Of a DNA stretch of 64,000 bases, positions 45,252-53,887 are shown piece after piece (the first letter of the stretch is position 1; every line of letters starts with the position of its first letter). Below the pieces are notes generated by a model that saw only the letters and a program-made list of their open reading frames with translations, was not told where the DNA came from and made no database searches. A program made the position numbers and the translations under genes. The DNA comes from Clostridiales bacterium. GTDB taxonomy: Bacteria > Bacillota > Clostridia > Lachnospirales > Lachnospiraceae. The stretch is from the NCBI GenBank assembly GCA_020860715.1, contig JAJBTU010000010.1:1-64000 (forward strand), read 5' to 3'.

Positions 45252-47777
45252 TCAGATCGTCGCTCCTGCTCCGGCTCCGACTTTTGCAGGCTCCTTATTC
45301 GGATCCCGGCGGAGCAGCATATACAGGAAGAGCACGACGATAACAATCGCCACAATCGTGAAGACGCCAAAGCCGCATTCTCCGGTCGCCAGACCGGCCA
45401 GCTGATATACCACCAGAGATACCAGATACGCAAAGCCGCACTGATAACCGATCGCGAACCAGAACCATTTGGTATTGTTCATCTCCCGCTTGATCGCGCC
45501 CATCGCCGCGAAGCACGGTGCGCACAGCAGGTTGAACAGCAGGAAGGAAAATCCGGCTGCAATCGAAGAACCTCCCGAAGTAAACGCGGCTCCCATATTC
45601 TGCCATACAGTGCCTTCACCGCCGGCATAGAGGATGCCCATCGTACCTACAATGTTTTCCTTTGCCACGAGGCCGGTGATGGAAGCCACTGCCGCCTGCC
45701 AGTTGCCCCAGCCCTGCGGGATAAAGATCCAGGCGATTGCGCCGCCGATCGCAGCCAGAATGCTGTGGTCTATCTCGTCTTCCGCCAGCATGCGGAACCC
45801 GTCTTCCGTGAATCCAAAGTAAGTCGTAAACCAGATCACAATCGTAGAAAGCAGGATGATCGTACCGGCTTTCTTAATGAACGACCAGCCGCGCTCCCAC
45901 ATGCTGCGGAGCACCGCACTGACCTTCGGCCAATGATATGCCGGAAGTTCCATGACGAACGGAGCCGGATCGCCGGCGAACATCTTTGTCTTTTTCAGAA
46001 TGATACCGGAGCAGATGACAGCCGCCACACCAATGAAGTAAGCCGCGGTAGCTACCAGCGGATTGCCGCCCAGAAGTGCGCCCGCTACCATCGCAATGAA
46101 CGGAACCTTTGCGCCGCAGGGGATGAACGTTGTCGTCATAATCGTCATCCGGCGGTCTTTTTCATTCTCTATCGTCCTGCTTGCCATAACACCCGGAACA
46201 CCGCAGCCCATGCTGACCAGCATCGGGATGAAGGATTTTCCGGAAAGACCGAATCTGCGGAAAATGCGGTCCAGGATGAACGCGATACGCGCCATATAGC
46301 CGCAGTACTCAAGGAACGCCAGCAGAATGAACAGCACCAGCATCTGCGGAACGAAGCCAAGCACCGCGCCGATACCTGCCACAATACCGTCAAGGATCAG
46401 TCCGGAGAGCCAGTCTGCACAGTGCAGCGCGTTCAGTGCGTTTTCAAAGAGCATCGGAATACTCGGGATGTAGATACCGTAGTCGCCCATCTCCGGAGCG
46501 GTATATTCATACGCTGCATACACCTCTGCCGCCGCGGTCAGATCCTCGTAGGAGGCTTCCGCGTCCGAGACTTCCAGTGTCTCTTCATCTTCTACAGTAT
46601 ACTCCGCAACGGTGTCCCCGTCAAACATGGCGATCAGTTCGTCCAGTGCACTCGCTGCCGCGTCCGCATCGTACTCTTCCGACTCTTCGTCGAGTGCTTC
46701 CGCGATCGCGTCCACATCCATGCCCTGTTCTGACGCATAGTCGATAAATCCGGTCACGGCCTCAGCCGCCTGCGCGTACTCTTCATCCGCTTCCGTCCAC
46801 GCCGATGTGCCGATTCCAAAAAGATGGAAACCGTCGCCGAAAAGGTTGTCGTTCGTCCAGTCGGTCGCCGCCGCGCCGATGGTCGACATTGCGATATAGT
46901 AAACAAGGAACATCACGAGCGCGAAGATCGGCAGAGCCAGGATCCGGTTGGTCACGATCCGGTCGATCTTATCCGAAGTCGTCAGCTTCTCTTTCGCCGC
47001 CACCTTCTTTACGCAGGAATCAATAATGGAGGAGATATAAGCATAACGCTCGCTTGTAATAATACTCTCCGTGTCGTCGTCATACGCATCCTCAAGCGCT
47101 TTGATTTCCGCCGAAACATTCGGAGCGCTCTTCATCTGCTCCGCGATCTTGTCATCTTTCTCCAGCAGCTTGATCGCAAAGAAGCGCTTCTGCGCATCCG
47201 CAACGCTGCCGCCGAGTTTATCCTCGACCTTCTCAATCGCGTCTTCTACCTCATCGGAAAACTTATGTACACGGCTCACCGCTTTTTTTGAATTGGCAGC
47301 GGCTACCGCTTTTCCCGAAAGTTCGTCAATGCCGGTGCCCTTCATGGCAGAGATCTCCACTACATCGCAGCCCAGACTCTTCGCAAGTGCTTTGGTATTG
47401 ATCTTATCGCCGCTCTTTTCCACCAGATCCATCATATTGACAGCGAGAACCACCGGGATGCCAAGTTCAATCACCTGTGTGGTCAGATACAGATTTCGCT
47501 CAATGTTTGTGCCGTCGATGATGTTAATAATCGCGTCCGGATGTTCATTAATAATGAAATTTCTCGCTACAACTTCTTCCAGCGTGTAGGGGGAGAGGGA
47601 ATAGATTCCCGGAAGATCCATGATCTCCACGTCCTTCTGCCCTTTCAGCTTTCCGCCTTTTTTCTCGACGGTCACGCCCGGCCAGTTGCCGACATACTGA
47701 TTGGAACCCGTCAGCGCGTTAAACAGGGTAGTCTTACCGCAGTTCGGGTTGCCCGCAAGTGCAATTTTAATCGACAT
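45252..47777 (-). CDS. feoB: Ferrous iron transport protein B with acidic insertion
   Basis: MSIKIALAGNPNCGKTTLFNALTGSNQYVGNWPGVTVEKK..., DLPGIYSL, GCGVPGVMASRTIENEKDRRMTIMTTTFIPCGAKVPFIA. Confidence 0.97.
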   Translation of the reverse strand: MSIKIALAGNPNCGKTTLFNALTGSNQYVGNWPGVTVEKKGGKLKGQKDVEIMDLPGIYSLSPYTLEEVVARNFIINEHPDAIINIIDGTNIERNLYLTTQVIELGIPVVLAVNMMDLVEKSGDKINTKALAKSLGCDVVEISAMKGTGIDELSGKAVAAANSKKAVSRVHKFSDEVEDAIEKVEDKLGGSVADAQKRFFAIKLLEKDDKIAEQMKSAPNVSAEIKALEDAYDDDTESIITSERYAYISSIIDSCVKKVAAKEKLTTSDKIDRIVTNRILALPIFALVMFLVYYIAMSTIGAAATDWTNDNLFGDGFHLFGIGTSAWTEADEEYAQAAEAVTGFIDYASEQGMDVDAIAEALDEESEEYDADAAASALDELIAMFDGDTVAEYTVEDEETLEVSDAEASYEDLTAAAEVYAAYEYTAPEMGDYGIYIPSIPMLFENALNALHCADWLSGLILDGIVAGIGAVLGFVPQMLVLFILLAFLEYCGYMARIAFILDRIFRRFGLSGKSFIPMLVSMGCGVPGVMASRTIENEKDRRMTIMTTTFIPCGAKVPFIAMVAGALLGGNPLVATAAYFIGVAAVICSGIILKKTKMFAGDPAPFVMELPAYHWPKVSAVLRSMWERGWSFIKKAGTIILLSTIVIWFTTYFGFTEDGFRMLAEDEIDHSILAAIGGAIAWIFIPQGWGNWQAAVASITGLVAKENIVGTMGILYAGGEGTVWQNMGAAFTSGGSSIAAGFSFLLFNLLCAPCFAAMGAIKREMNNTKWFWFAIGYQCGFAYLVSLVVYQLAGLATGECGFGVFTIVAIVIVVLFLYMLLRRDPNKEPAKVGAGAGATI

Positions 47778-47918
47778 TTCATTCTCCTTCTTTCCTGATT
47801 GATAAAACCAGTTTCTGTTTGAATATTCTATCAGAAGTTTTATGCTTCTGATAAAAGTCCGGCATTGCTAACTCCCTTGTAAAAAAATAAGCGTTCTGTG
47901 ATCCTTTGCACAGGCATT

Positions 47919-48140
47919 TCAGGAAACCTGAATCATCTGCGCGTCTTCCTTGCGAAGGGACAGCTCATATCCCCGCACCGTAACCTCAACCGGATCCCCC
48001 AGCGGCGCAACCTTGCGGACAAATATCTCTACGCCCTTTGTAATGCCCATGTCCATGATCCGCCTCTTGATCGGACCATCACCGGTAAGTTTCTGGACCG
48101 TTACGGTCTCCCCTACCGCTGCGTCTCTCAATGTTTTCAT
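47919..48140 (-). CDS. feoA: FeoA family protein
   Basis: MKTLRDAAVGETVTVQKLTGDGPIKRRIMDMGITKGVEIFVRKVAPLGDPVEVTVRGYELSLRKEDAQMI. Confidence 0.93.
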   Translation of the reverse strand: MKTLRDAAVGETVTVQKLTGDGPIKRRIMDMGITKGVEIFVRKVAPLGDPVEVTVRGYELSLRKEDAQMIQVS

Positions 48141-48256
48141 AATGTCCTCCTTTTTCTCTTCCGGGCAATCTTCCGTCACACACCCTGCAAATGACACGGC
48201 AGCAGCAAAACCTGCGCGTCGGAATGCGTAAGTACAAATACACCGGACCGGATATG

Positions 48257-48466
48257 TTACACCAGAATATGGTTGGCCATCTCTTTGCCGATGGCGACAC
48301 GGGAGTTCTTGATATTCACAATCAGGTTCCCGCTGGCCTCGGAAATGACAGTGACCACACTTCCCACGACAAATCCCAGTTCTTCCAGGAAAAGTCTGGT
48401 CTCCTCTTTTCCGCCGATTCTCCTGATAATGTTCTCTTCTCCGGTCGTTGCCATGCTAAGCGGCAT
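48257..48466 (-). CDS. FeoA family protein (second copy)
   Basis: MPLSMATTGEENIIRRIGGKEETRLFLEELGFVVGSVVTVISEASGNLIVNIKNSRVAIGKEMANHILV. Confidence 0.88.
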   Translation of the reverse strand: MPLSMATTGEENIIRRIGGKEETRLFLEELGFVVGSVVTVISEASGNLIVNIKNSRVAIGKEMANHILV

Positions 48467-48597
48467 ATCATCGTCCCCTTTCCGGCGTCTGTGGCGTCCT
48501 CCATCATAACGGTTCCTTGCTTTCACGGTTTCCATTTTAAAGAATAAATCCGCCGCAGGTGCGCTCACAAAACAGGCCTTGTTTCTTTTGTCAACCT

Positions 48598-48619
48598 TAA
48601 GTTAGTATACTCTAACGTA
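48598..48619. promoter_or_regulatory. Putative DtxR/IdeR-type operator
   Basis: TTAAGTTAGTATACTCTAACGTA: dyad GTTAG-TATACT-CTAAC between feo genes and dtxR-like gene. Confidence 0.6.
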
Positions 48620-48771
48620 TTGCGTACGTCAAGCTGTTTTTTTGCACAAAATCTGTCTTCTGTGCAGGGATTTTGCAGGGATTTTTGCAGGTTTTTCTTT
48701 ACGCTTTCCGGATTTAATGGTATACTATGCAAAAATATCACAACATGTTTATAATCTCTGTATTGTGAGGT

Positions 48772-49167
48772 ATGGAAATGAGTGCAACAAATGAATCTGC
48801 AGAAAACTATCTGGAAACCATTCTGATACTGAGTGAACGCCTGCCTGTGGTTCGCTCGGTTGATGTCGCCACAGAACTTGGCTTTAAAAAATCCAGCGTC
48901 AGCATTGCAATGAAGAACCTGCGCATGAAGAATCATATTACGGTCACTGACGCCGGCTATATCTATCTGACCGAGTCCGGCAAGGCCATCGCCGATGAGA
49001 TCTATGAGCGGCATAAGTGGATTTCCTCCTGGCTGATCTCCCTGGGAGTCGGTGAAAAGACCGCGACTGAGGATGCCTGCAAGATCGAGCATGTGATCAG
49101 CCGTGAGAGCTTTGACGCGATCCGCGCACATATTCATCTGGCTTCTTCCGACAATGCACAGGCGTAA
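48772..49167 (+). CDS. DtxR/MntR family metal-dependent transcriptional regulator
   Basis: SAENYLETILILSERLPVVRSVDVATELGFKKSSVSIAMKNLRMKNHITVTDAGYIYLTESGKAIADEIYERH. Confidence 0.94.
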   Translation: MEMSATNESAENYLETILILSERLPVVRSVDVATELGFKKSSVSIAMKNLRMKNHITVTDAGYIYLTESGKAIADEIYERHKWISSWLISLGVGEKTATEDACKIEHVISRESFDAIRAHIHLASSDNAQA

Positions 49168-49184
49168 AAGTTCTGTCCTGTTTT

Positions 49185-49217
49185 CAGCCGGTCTGCCCGA
49201 TCATGGCAGGCCGGCTG
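49185..49217 (+). terminator. Terminator after dtxR-like gene
   Basis: CAGCCGGtCTGCC-cgatcat-GGCAGgCCGGCTG then TTTTC. Confidence 0.75.
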
Positions 49218-49310
49218 TTTTCATCAGCCTTTTTTCATATTTCACAATCCCGGCTCATATCCTTTCAAAAATGAAATTCGCGGTTTTCTTTTTCTTCCGC
49301 AGGGAGTCTC

Positions 49311-51176
49311 ATGAATTCAACTGTCTCTTTTCCGGCACTCTCCGAAGATGACTCTGATATCATCGTCCGCACCGTCTCTTCGGATGTCTCTCTCCCATTT
49401 TCAGGCAGCCGCATCCAGCCGGTCAATGCGCAATATACGATTTTCTATGCTCCTCTTTCTGAACAGCTCGCTACCGTAGAGGAAGTGGGCTATTCCTCCG
49501 TTCCAAAACTGTTCACAGAAATAAATGCCGTAAGCCTTGAAGCCGCGGGCATCCTGTCCGTGCGAATCCAGCCGTATCTGGAATTGTCCGGGGAAGGCAT
49601 ACTTGTGGGGTTTCTTGACTCAGGCATTGATTATACACTCCCGGCTTTCCGAAAGGAAGACGGTACGACACGCATCGTAAGGTTCTGGGATCAGAGCGAC
49701 ACCCGCGGAACGCCGCCGGAAGGCATCCTTTACGGTTCCGAGTATACAGAAGAAGACATCAACCGGGCGCTCTTTTCCGTTACAGGCGCAGAAAGTGCGG
49801 ATCATCCCGCTTCAAATGATACCGTACCCCCGCCTGTTCCCCGCGCAGATGCCGCCGGCCACGGCACCGCCGCTGCCGGAATTGCCTGCGGCAGTGCGGA
49901 CGCAGGGGAAGGATTCACCGGGGCCGCGCCCGGAAGCGCCATCGCTTTCGTGCGGTTAAAGCCCGCAAAGCAGTATCTTCGCGACTATTTTCGCATTCCG
50001 GACAATGCCGCCGCATATCAGGAAAACGATCTGATGGTCGGCGTACGCTATCTTCTCGACTGTGCAAAGCAGCTTCAGATGCCGCTCGTGATCTGCCTCT
50101 CCCTCGGCACCAGCCAGGGCGGGCACACCGGAGACACTCCGCTCGAAAATGTTCTGGAGGCCGCATCCGCATTGCCCGGTGTCTGCGCCGTTGCCGGAAC
50201 CGGAAACGAGACAGGACTCGCCCATCATATTTCCGGAACACTGCCGCCTTCCGGATCCGGAGAAGCGGTGGAGGCAGAACTTCTTGTGGATCAGGAAACA
50301 GACGGGTTTTCCATTGAATTCTGGACGGATCCGTCCGTACTCTGTGCGCTTGGCTTCACTTCCCCGCTCGGCGAGACTTTTTCACCCGTTCTTCCCGGCT
50401 TTCTGCCTGCTGCGCCACTGTCCCAAAATGGCGGTAACGGCCTGTCTGCGGGTTCCGGCGGGGAAATGTTTCCAAAAGCCGGCGCAACAAGAGAATTCTC
50501 CTTCCTGCTGGAACGCAGCCGGATCCTCCTTACGGGAGCCGTTACGGAAGCTCCCTTTCTCTCGCGTGTCGTGCTCCTTCGCTTTCTGGATCCGACACCC
50601 GGCGTCTGGAAGATCCGCATAGTCCCCGCCGGGCTGGTTCCCGGAGATTCTTCTGTATCTGATTCTTCTGCGGATCACAGTGTCCCGGACTCCGGCGTAT
50701 TTCATATGTGGCTTCCCATCAGCGGCCTTGTATCTTCGGGCATCCGTTTCTCCTCCCCGGATCCGGATACGACGCTGGTCATTCCTTCCTGTGCGCCTTC
50801 CGTTCTTTCCGTCGGAACATGGAACGCCTATGACGGCAGTCTTTATCCGTATTCCGGCCGCGGCTACACCCGCAGCGGCCTGATCAAGCCGGATTTCGTC
50901 TCCCCCGGTGTGCGCCTGACCTGTCCGGCCGCCAACGGAACCTATTCTTCCCTTACCGGTTCCTGCGCAGCCTCCGCTCTTGCCGCCGGAGCAGCCGCTC
51001 TGCTGCTGGAGAGCGGTCTTATGCAGGAACCTCCCCGGTATTTTTCCGCGGAAGAATTAAAAGCTCTCTTTTTACAGGGAGCAGAACCGATGCGTGCTAT
51101 GCCGCTGCCGAACCGGGAATGGGGCTATGGCGTGATGAACGTCTATCGTATTTTTGAATCATTTCGGGAAGCATAA
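49311..51176 (+). CDS. S8 family (Csp-like) peptidase with Cys at nucleophile position
   Basis: Asp motif GILVGFLDSGIDYTLPAF; His motif AAGHGTAAAGIACG; Ser-motif region SLTGSCAASALAAGAAALLLESG. Confidence 0.9.
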   Translation: MNSTVSFPALSEDDSDIIVRTVSSDVSLPFSGSRIQPVNAQYTIFYAPLSEQLATVEEVGYSSVPKLFTEINAVSLEAAGILSVRIQPYLELSGEGILVGFLDSGIDYTLPAFRKEDGTTRIVRFWDQSDTRGTPPEGILYGSEYTEEDINRALFSVTGAESADHPASNDTVPPPVPRADAAGHGTAAAGIACGSADAGEGFTGAAPGSAIAFVRLKPAKQYLRDYFRIPDNAAAYQENDLMVGVRYLLDCAKQLQMPLVICLSLGTSQGGHTGDTPLENVLEAASALPGVCAVAGTGNETGLAHHISGTLPPSGSGEAVEAELLVDQETDGFSIEFWTDPSVLCALGFTSPLGETFSPVLPGFLPAAPLSQNGGNGLSAGSGGEMFPKAGATREFSFLLERSRILLTGAVTEAPFLSRVVLLRFLDPTPGVWKIRIVPAGLVPGDSSVSDSSADHSVPDSGVFHMWLPISGLVSSGIRFSSPDPDTTLVIPSCAPSVLSVGTWNAYDGSLYPYSGRGYTRSGLIKPDFVSPGVRLTCPAANGTYSSLTGSCAASALAAGAAALLLESGLMQEPPRYFSAEELKALFLQGAEPMRAMPLPNREWGYGVMNVYRIFESFREA

Positions 51177-51262
51177 ACAGGACTCTGGCCATCTTTTTTC
51201 TGTCACATCCGCGATTCTGAAACATATGATACACTGTAAATCAATCTTCGGAGGACTACGAA

Positions 51263-51463
51263 ATGAGTGATTTGGCAGCTACCAACTGCGGATGTGGATG
51301 TGACGGCGGAAATTCCATTCTGTGGATTCTCATCCTTCTGATTCTTTTTAACGGAAACGGATGCGGCAGCTCCTTCGGTACGGATAACACCTGTCTCTGG
51401 GCGATCATCCTTCTGTGCTGCTGCGGCGGCGGCTCTCTTTGCGGCGGAGGCTGCGGCTGCTGA
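51263..51463 (+). CDS. Cys/Gly-rich small protein (chorion class high-cysteine HCB protein 13-like)
   Basis: MSDLAATNCGCGCDGGNSILWILILLILFNGNGCGSSFGTDNTCLWAIILLCCCGGGSLCGGGCGC*. Confidence 0.75.
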   Translation: MSDLAATNCGCGCDGGNSILWILILLILFNGNGCGSSFGTDNTCLWAIILLCCCGGGSLCGGGCGC

Positions 51464-51489
51464 CAGCCGCGTTTTCGCGAAAATGCAAA

Positions 51490-51521
51490 AGGCCGGCAGC
51501 GGAAATCCCACTGCCGGCCTG
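51490..51521. terminator. Terminator hairpin
   Basis: AGGCCGGCAG-cggaaatccca-CTGCCGGCCT. Confidence 0.8.
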
Positions 51522-51534
51522 TAATTCATACCGA

Positions 51535-51792
51535 TCATTCTTCTATTGACAATGTGGTCAGATAATCATCCAGAGCAGCCGTATCTACCGTATAAGTCGG
51601 AAGTTCCACCGTCGTCGTCTCTTCCGTCGTACCGGTATAATTGTAAACTGAAAATCCTACCCACGCAACCACCAGAACGGCCAGCACCACTCCCGCCGCT
51701 TTCATCAGCATCCACTGGCGCTTTTCTTTCCTGATAATCTTCGCACGGTTCTTCTTTTCTTCCTTATAACGATCCACCTTTTCCTGGCTCAT
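51535..51792 (-). CDS. Single-pass membrane protein, basic N-terminus
   Basis: MSQEKVDRYKEEKKNRAKIIRKEKRQWMLMKAAGVVLAVLVVAWVGFSVYNYTG. Confidence 0.6.
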   Translation of the reverse strand: MSQEKVDRYKEEKKNRAKIIRKEKRQWMLMKAAGVVLAVLVVAWVGFSVYNYTGTTEETTTVELPTYTVDTAALDDYLTTLSIEE

Positions 51793-52026
51793 AACGCGTC
51801 TCTCCTTTAACAGTGTTCTCCGTACCGACAAGGCCGCCTCTTACAAATAAAAACGTCCCTCGCATGCGTCCGGCGGCAAATACTCTGCTGCCGCACATCT
51901 TTTTTAAGTATACACGATTTCGGAGAAAGTGCAACCATTTTTTTGTGTCACGCACTGTGATGATACTGCAAAGGCACAAAGATCGATGCAGGCATCAGAA
52001 TTTGAGACTTTTCTTCTCTTGCAGCC

Positions 52027-52866
52027 TCAGATGACCACAATAATCCCGCCGTCATTGGCATACATCGTCGAAATTCCGGCTGTATCGAGAAAAATCACGT
52101 CCTTTACCTTGATGCGCTTCGTGATCGCGTCCAGAACCATACGTCCGCGCTCCGGGCAGTTGCAGTGCGACAGGGCAAGTATTTTCTCCGCCGGATTTTC
52201 CACCTGCTCCACGATATAGTCCACCATCTTTACAAGTGCCTTGTTGATCCCGCGTGCCTGATCAAGCTGTATGATCGTCCCTTCCGGCGTTGCTCCGCAG
52301 ACCGGCTTAATCCGCAGGGCCGACGCAAAAAAGGCTTTGAGATTGCTTAAACGGCCGTTCTTGCGGAGCGTTTCAAGATTCTCCAGCACAAAATAAGTGT
52401 TCTGGCCGTCAATATAGGACTCAACCGTCTCCACGATCTGCTCAAACGTCATCCCTGCTTCCTCACACTCCTGAATCTTCGCCGTGATCAGGGTCTCGCC
52501 CACCGACGCGGAGCGGGAATTGAACACATGAATCTGAAGGGAAGACCCCTCCTCCTCCAGCAAGTCCCGCGCAAGCACCGCGCTGTTGCACGACCCGCTG
52601 AGTTCCGCGGAAAGCGTCACCGCATACGCCCGTTTTTCCGCTTTTTCAAATGCTTTCTTATAATAATTCGGTGAAGGACACGCGGACTTCGGGCTATCCG
52701 GGCTCGCGGCAATCTTCTTCAGAAAATCAGCCTGATCAAAACTGTCGTCATCTATAAATGAATCTTCATCCAGCTGCATCGTAAGCGGCGCGGATATCAC
52801 ACGCTCGTCCGCCCGCATTTTCTCTGTACGCTCTCCGCAGCTGTCCATCACAATTACATAATCCAT
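52027..52866 (-). CDS. DegV family fatty-acid-binding protein
   Basis: DYVIVMDSCGERTE...TSPNYYKKAFEKAEKRAYAVTLSAELSGSCNSAVLARDLL-type motifs. Confidence 0.9.
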   Translation of the reverse strand: MDYVIVMDSCGERTEKMRADERVISAPLTMQLDEDSFIDDDSFDQADFLKKIAASPDSPKSACPSPNYYKKAFEKAEKRAYAVTLSAELSGSCNSAVLARDLLEEEGSSLQIHVFNSRSASVGETLITAKIQECEEAGMTFEQIVETVESYIDGQNTYFVLENLETLRKNGRLSNLKAFFASALRIKPVCGATPEGTIIQLDQARGINKALVKMVDYIVEQVENPAEKILALSHCNCPERGRMVLDAITKRIKVKDVIFLDTAGISTMYANDGGIIVVI

Positions 52867-53168
52867 ATCAAACCTCCAAAACTCTGACGCTCAAAAACAA
52901 TCAATTGGTTCTCATTGTTTCACGACGTAGTTTTTAAGTCTACGTTGTTTCTGTTACTATATCATACTCATGCGGGCTTGAAAAGGGGAAATTGGTTTTT
53001 TTCTAAAAATATAAATCCAATATTGCATGTCCATCTGGCTTTCATGTATAATAAACTCCGGCCGCATGGCAGAAATGCCGCCATTGTCACTTTGTCCTCC
53101 ATGACGAAATGACATAACAGCCATTGTGTTTCGATCAAAGCACAGCTTAAAGGAAAGGAGGGTCCCTC

Positions 53169-53669
53169 TTGCGTTCGTTTCAGATTCAGGATAATCTTGG
53201 CTTTATGAAAAAACTCCTGACCGAGGATACCTTTGACACATTCCTGCTCTCAGAGGCTTCCATTACCACCTTTGCCTCGTTTCAGATTGACGGAGCTTTC
53301 CACCCGGAATATCTGGGCACCGCCGAAGCGGAGACGCTGGGTGCGGAATCTTCCGGCTATACCCTGTGGCGGCGTGTGCGCCCTTTCTTTTTCGATCTGA
53401 CCAAAGGAAAAAATACACCGCTGAAATTTCGCATCATCTTCCGGCTCGCCCCGCACAATGTGGAAAGGCTGATTGCTCAGAGCGGCTCTGACATCCGTGC
53501 GGAGCAGGTGGACGGCCTGTTTTTGAATATTCATTTCGACGGAAAGACAATCGCCTGTGTCAGCGGAGTTTCCATGAATATATTTACATTAAATAAGACT
53601 CTCGAACACGCCTGGGATGAGATGCTGGAAAAATTTTTCCGGCGGGAACAGATTCCATTTCTTCTGTAA
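53169..53669 (+). CDS. DUF5721-like protein (TTG start)
   Basis: MRSFQIQDNLGFMKKLLTEDTFDTFLLSEASITTFASFQIDGAFH. Confidence 0.65.
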   Translation: MRSFQIQDNLGFMKKLLTEDTFDTFLLSEASITTFASFQIDGAFHPEYLGTAEAETLGAESSGYTLWRRVRPFFFDLTKGKNTPLKFRIIFRLAPHNVERLIAQSGSDIRAEQVDGLFLNIHFDGKTIACVSGVSMNIFTLNKTLEHAWDEMLEKFFRREQIPFLL

Positions 53670-53680
53670 AAAGAGCACTG

Positions 53681-53707
53681 TTAGCACTCACTAAAAATGA
53701 GTGCTAA
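53681..53707. promoter_or_regulatory. CIRCE element (HrcA operator) upstream of htpG
   Basis: TTAGCACTC-N9-GAGTGCTAA, exact match to consensus. Confidence 0.95.
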
Positions 53708-53887
53708 TTTTTTCTTGACATTTCTTTCTTATGGTATTATCATGTGTTCAGTTTTTGTGGAAGGCCGCATTTTTTCGCCGGTTCTCCGCACGATAGCTGC
53801 AAATATCGTAACGTTTCCGGGCGGCTGCCTGCCCGAACCGTTACCTGATTTCTCATTTCCAATAAAAAAACTAAGGAGTGGTAATTC

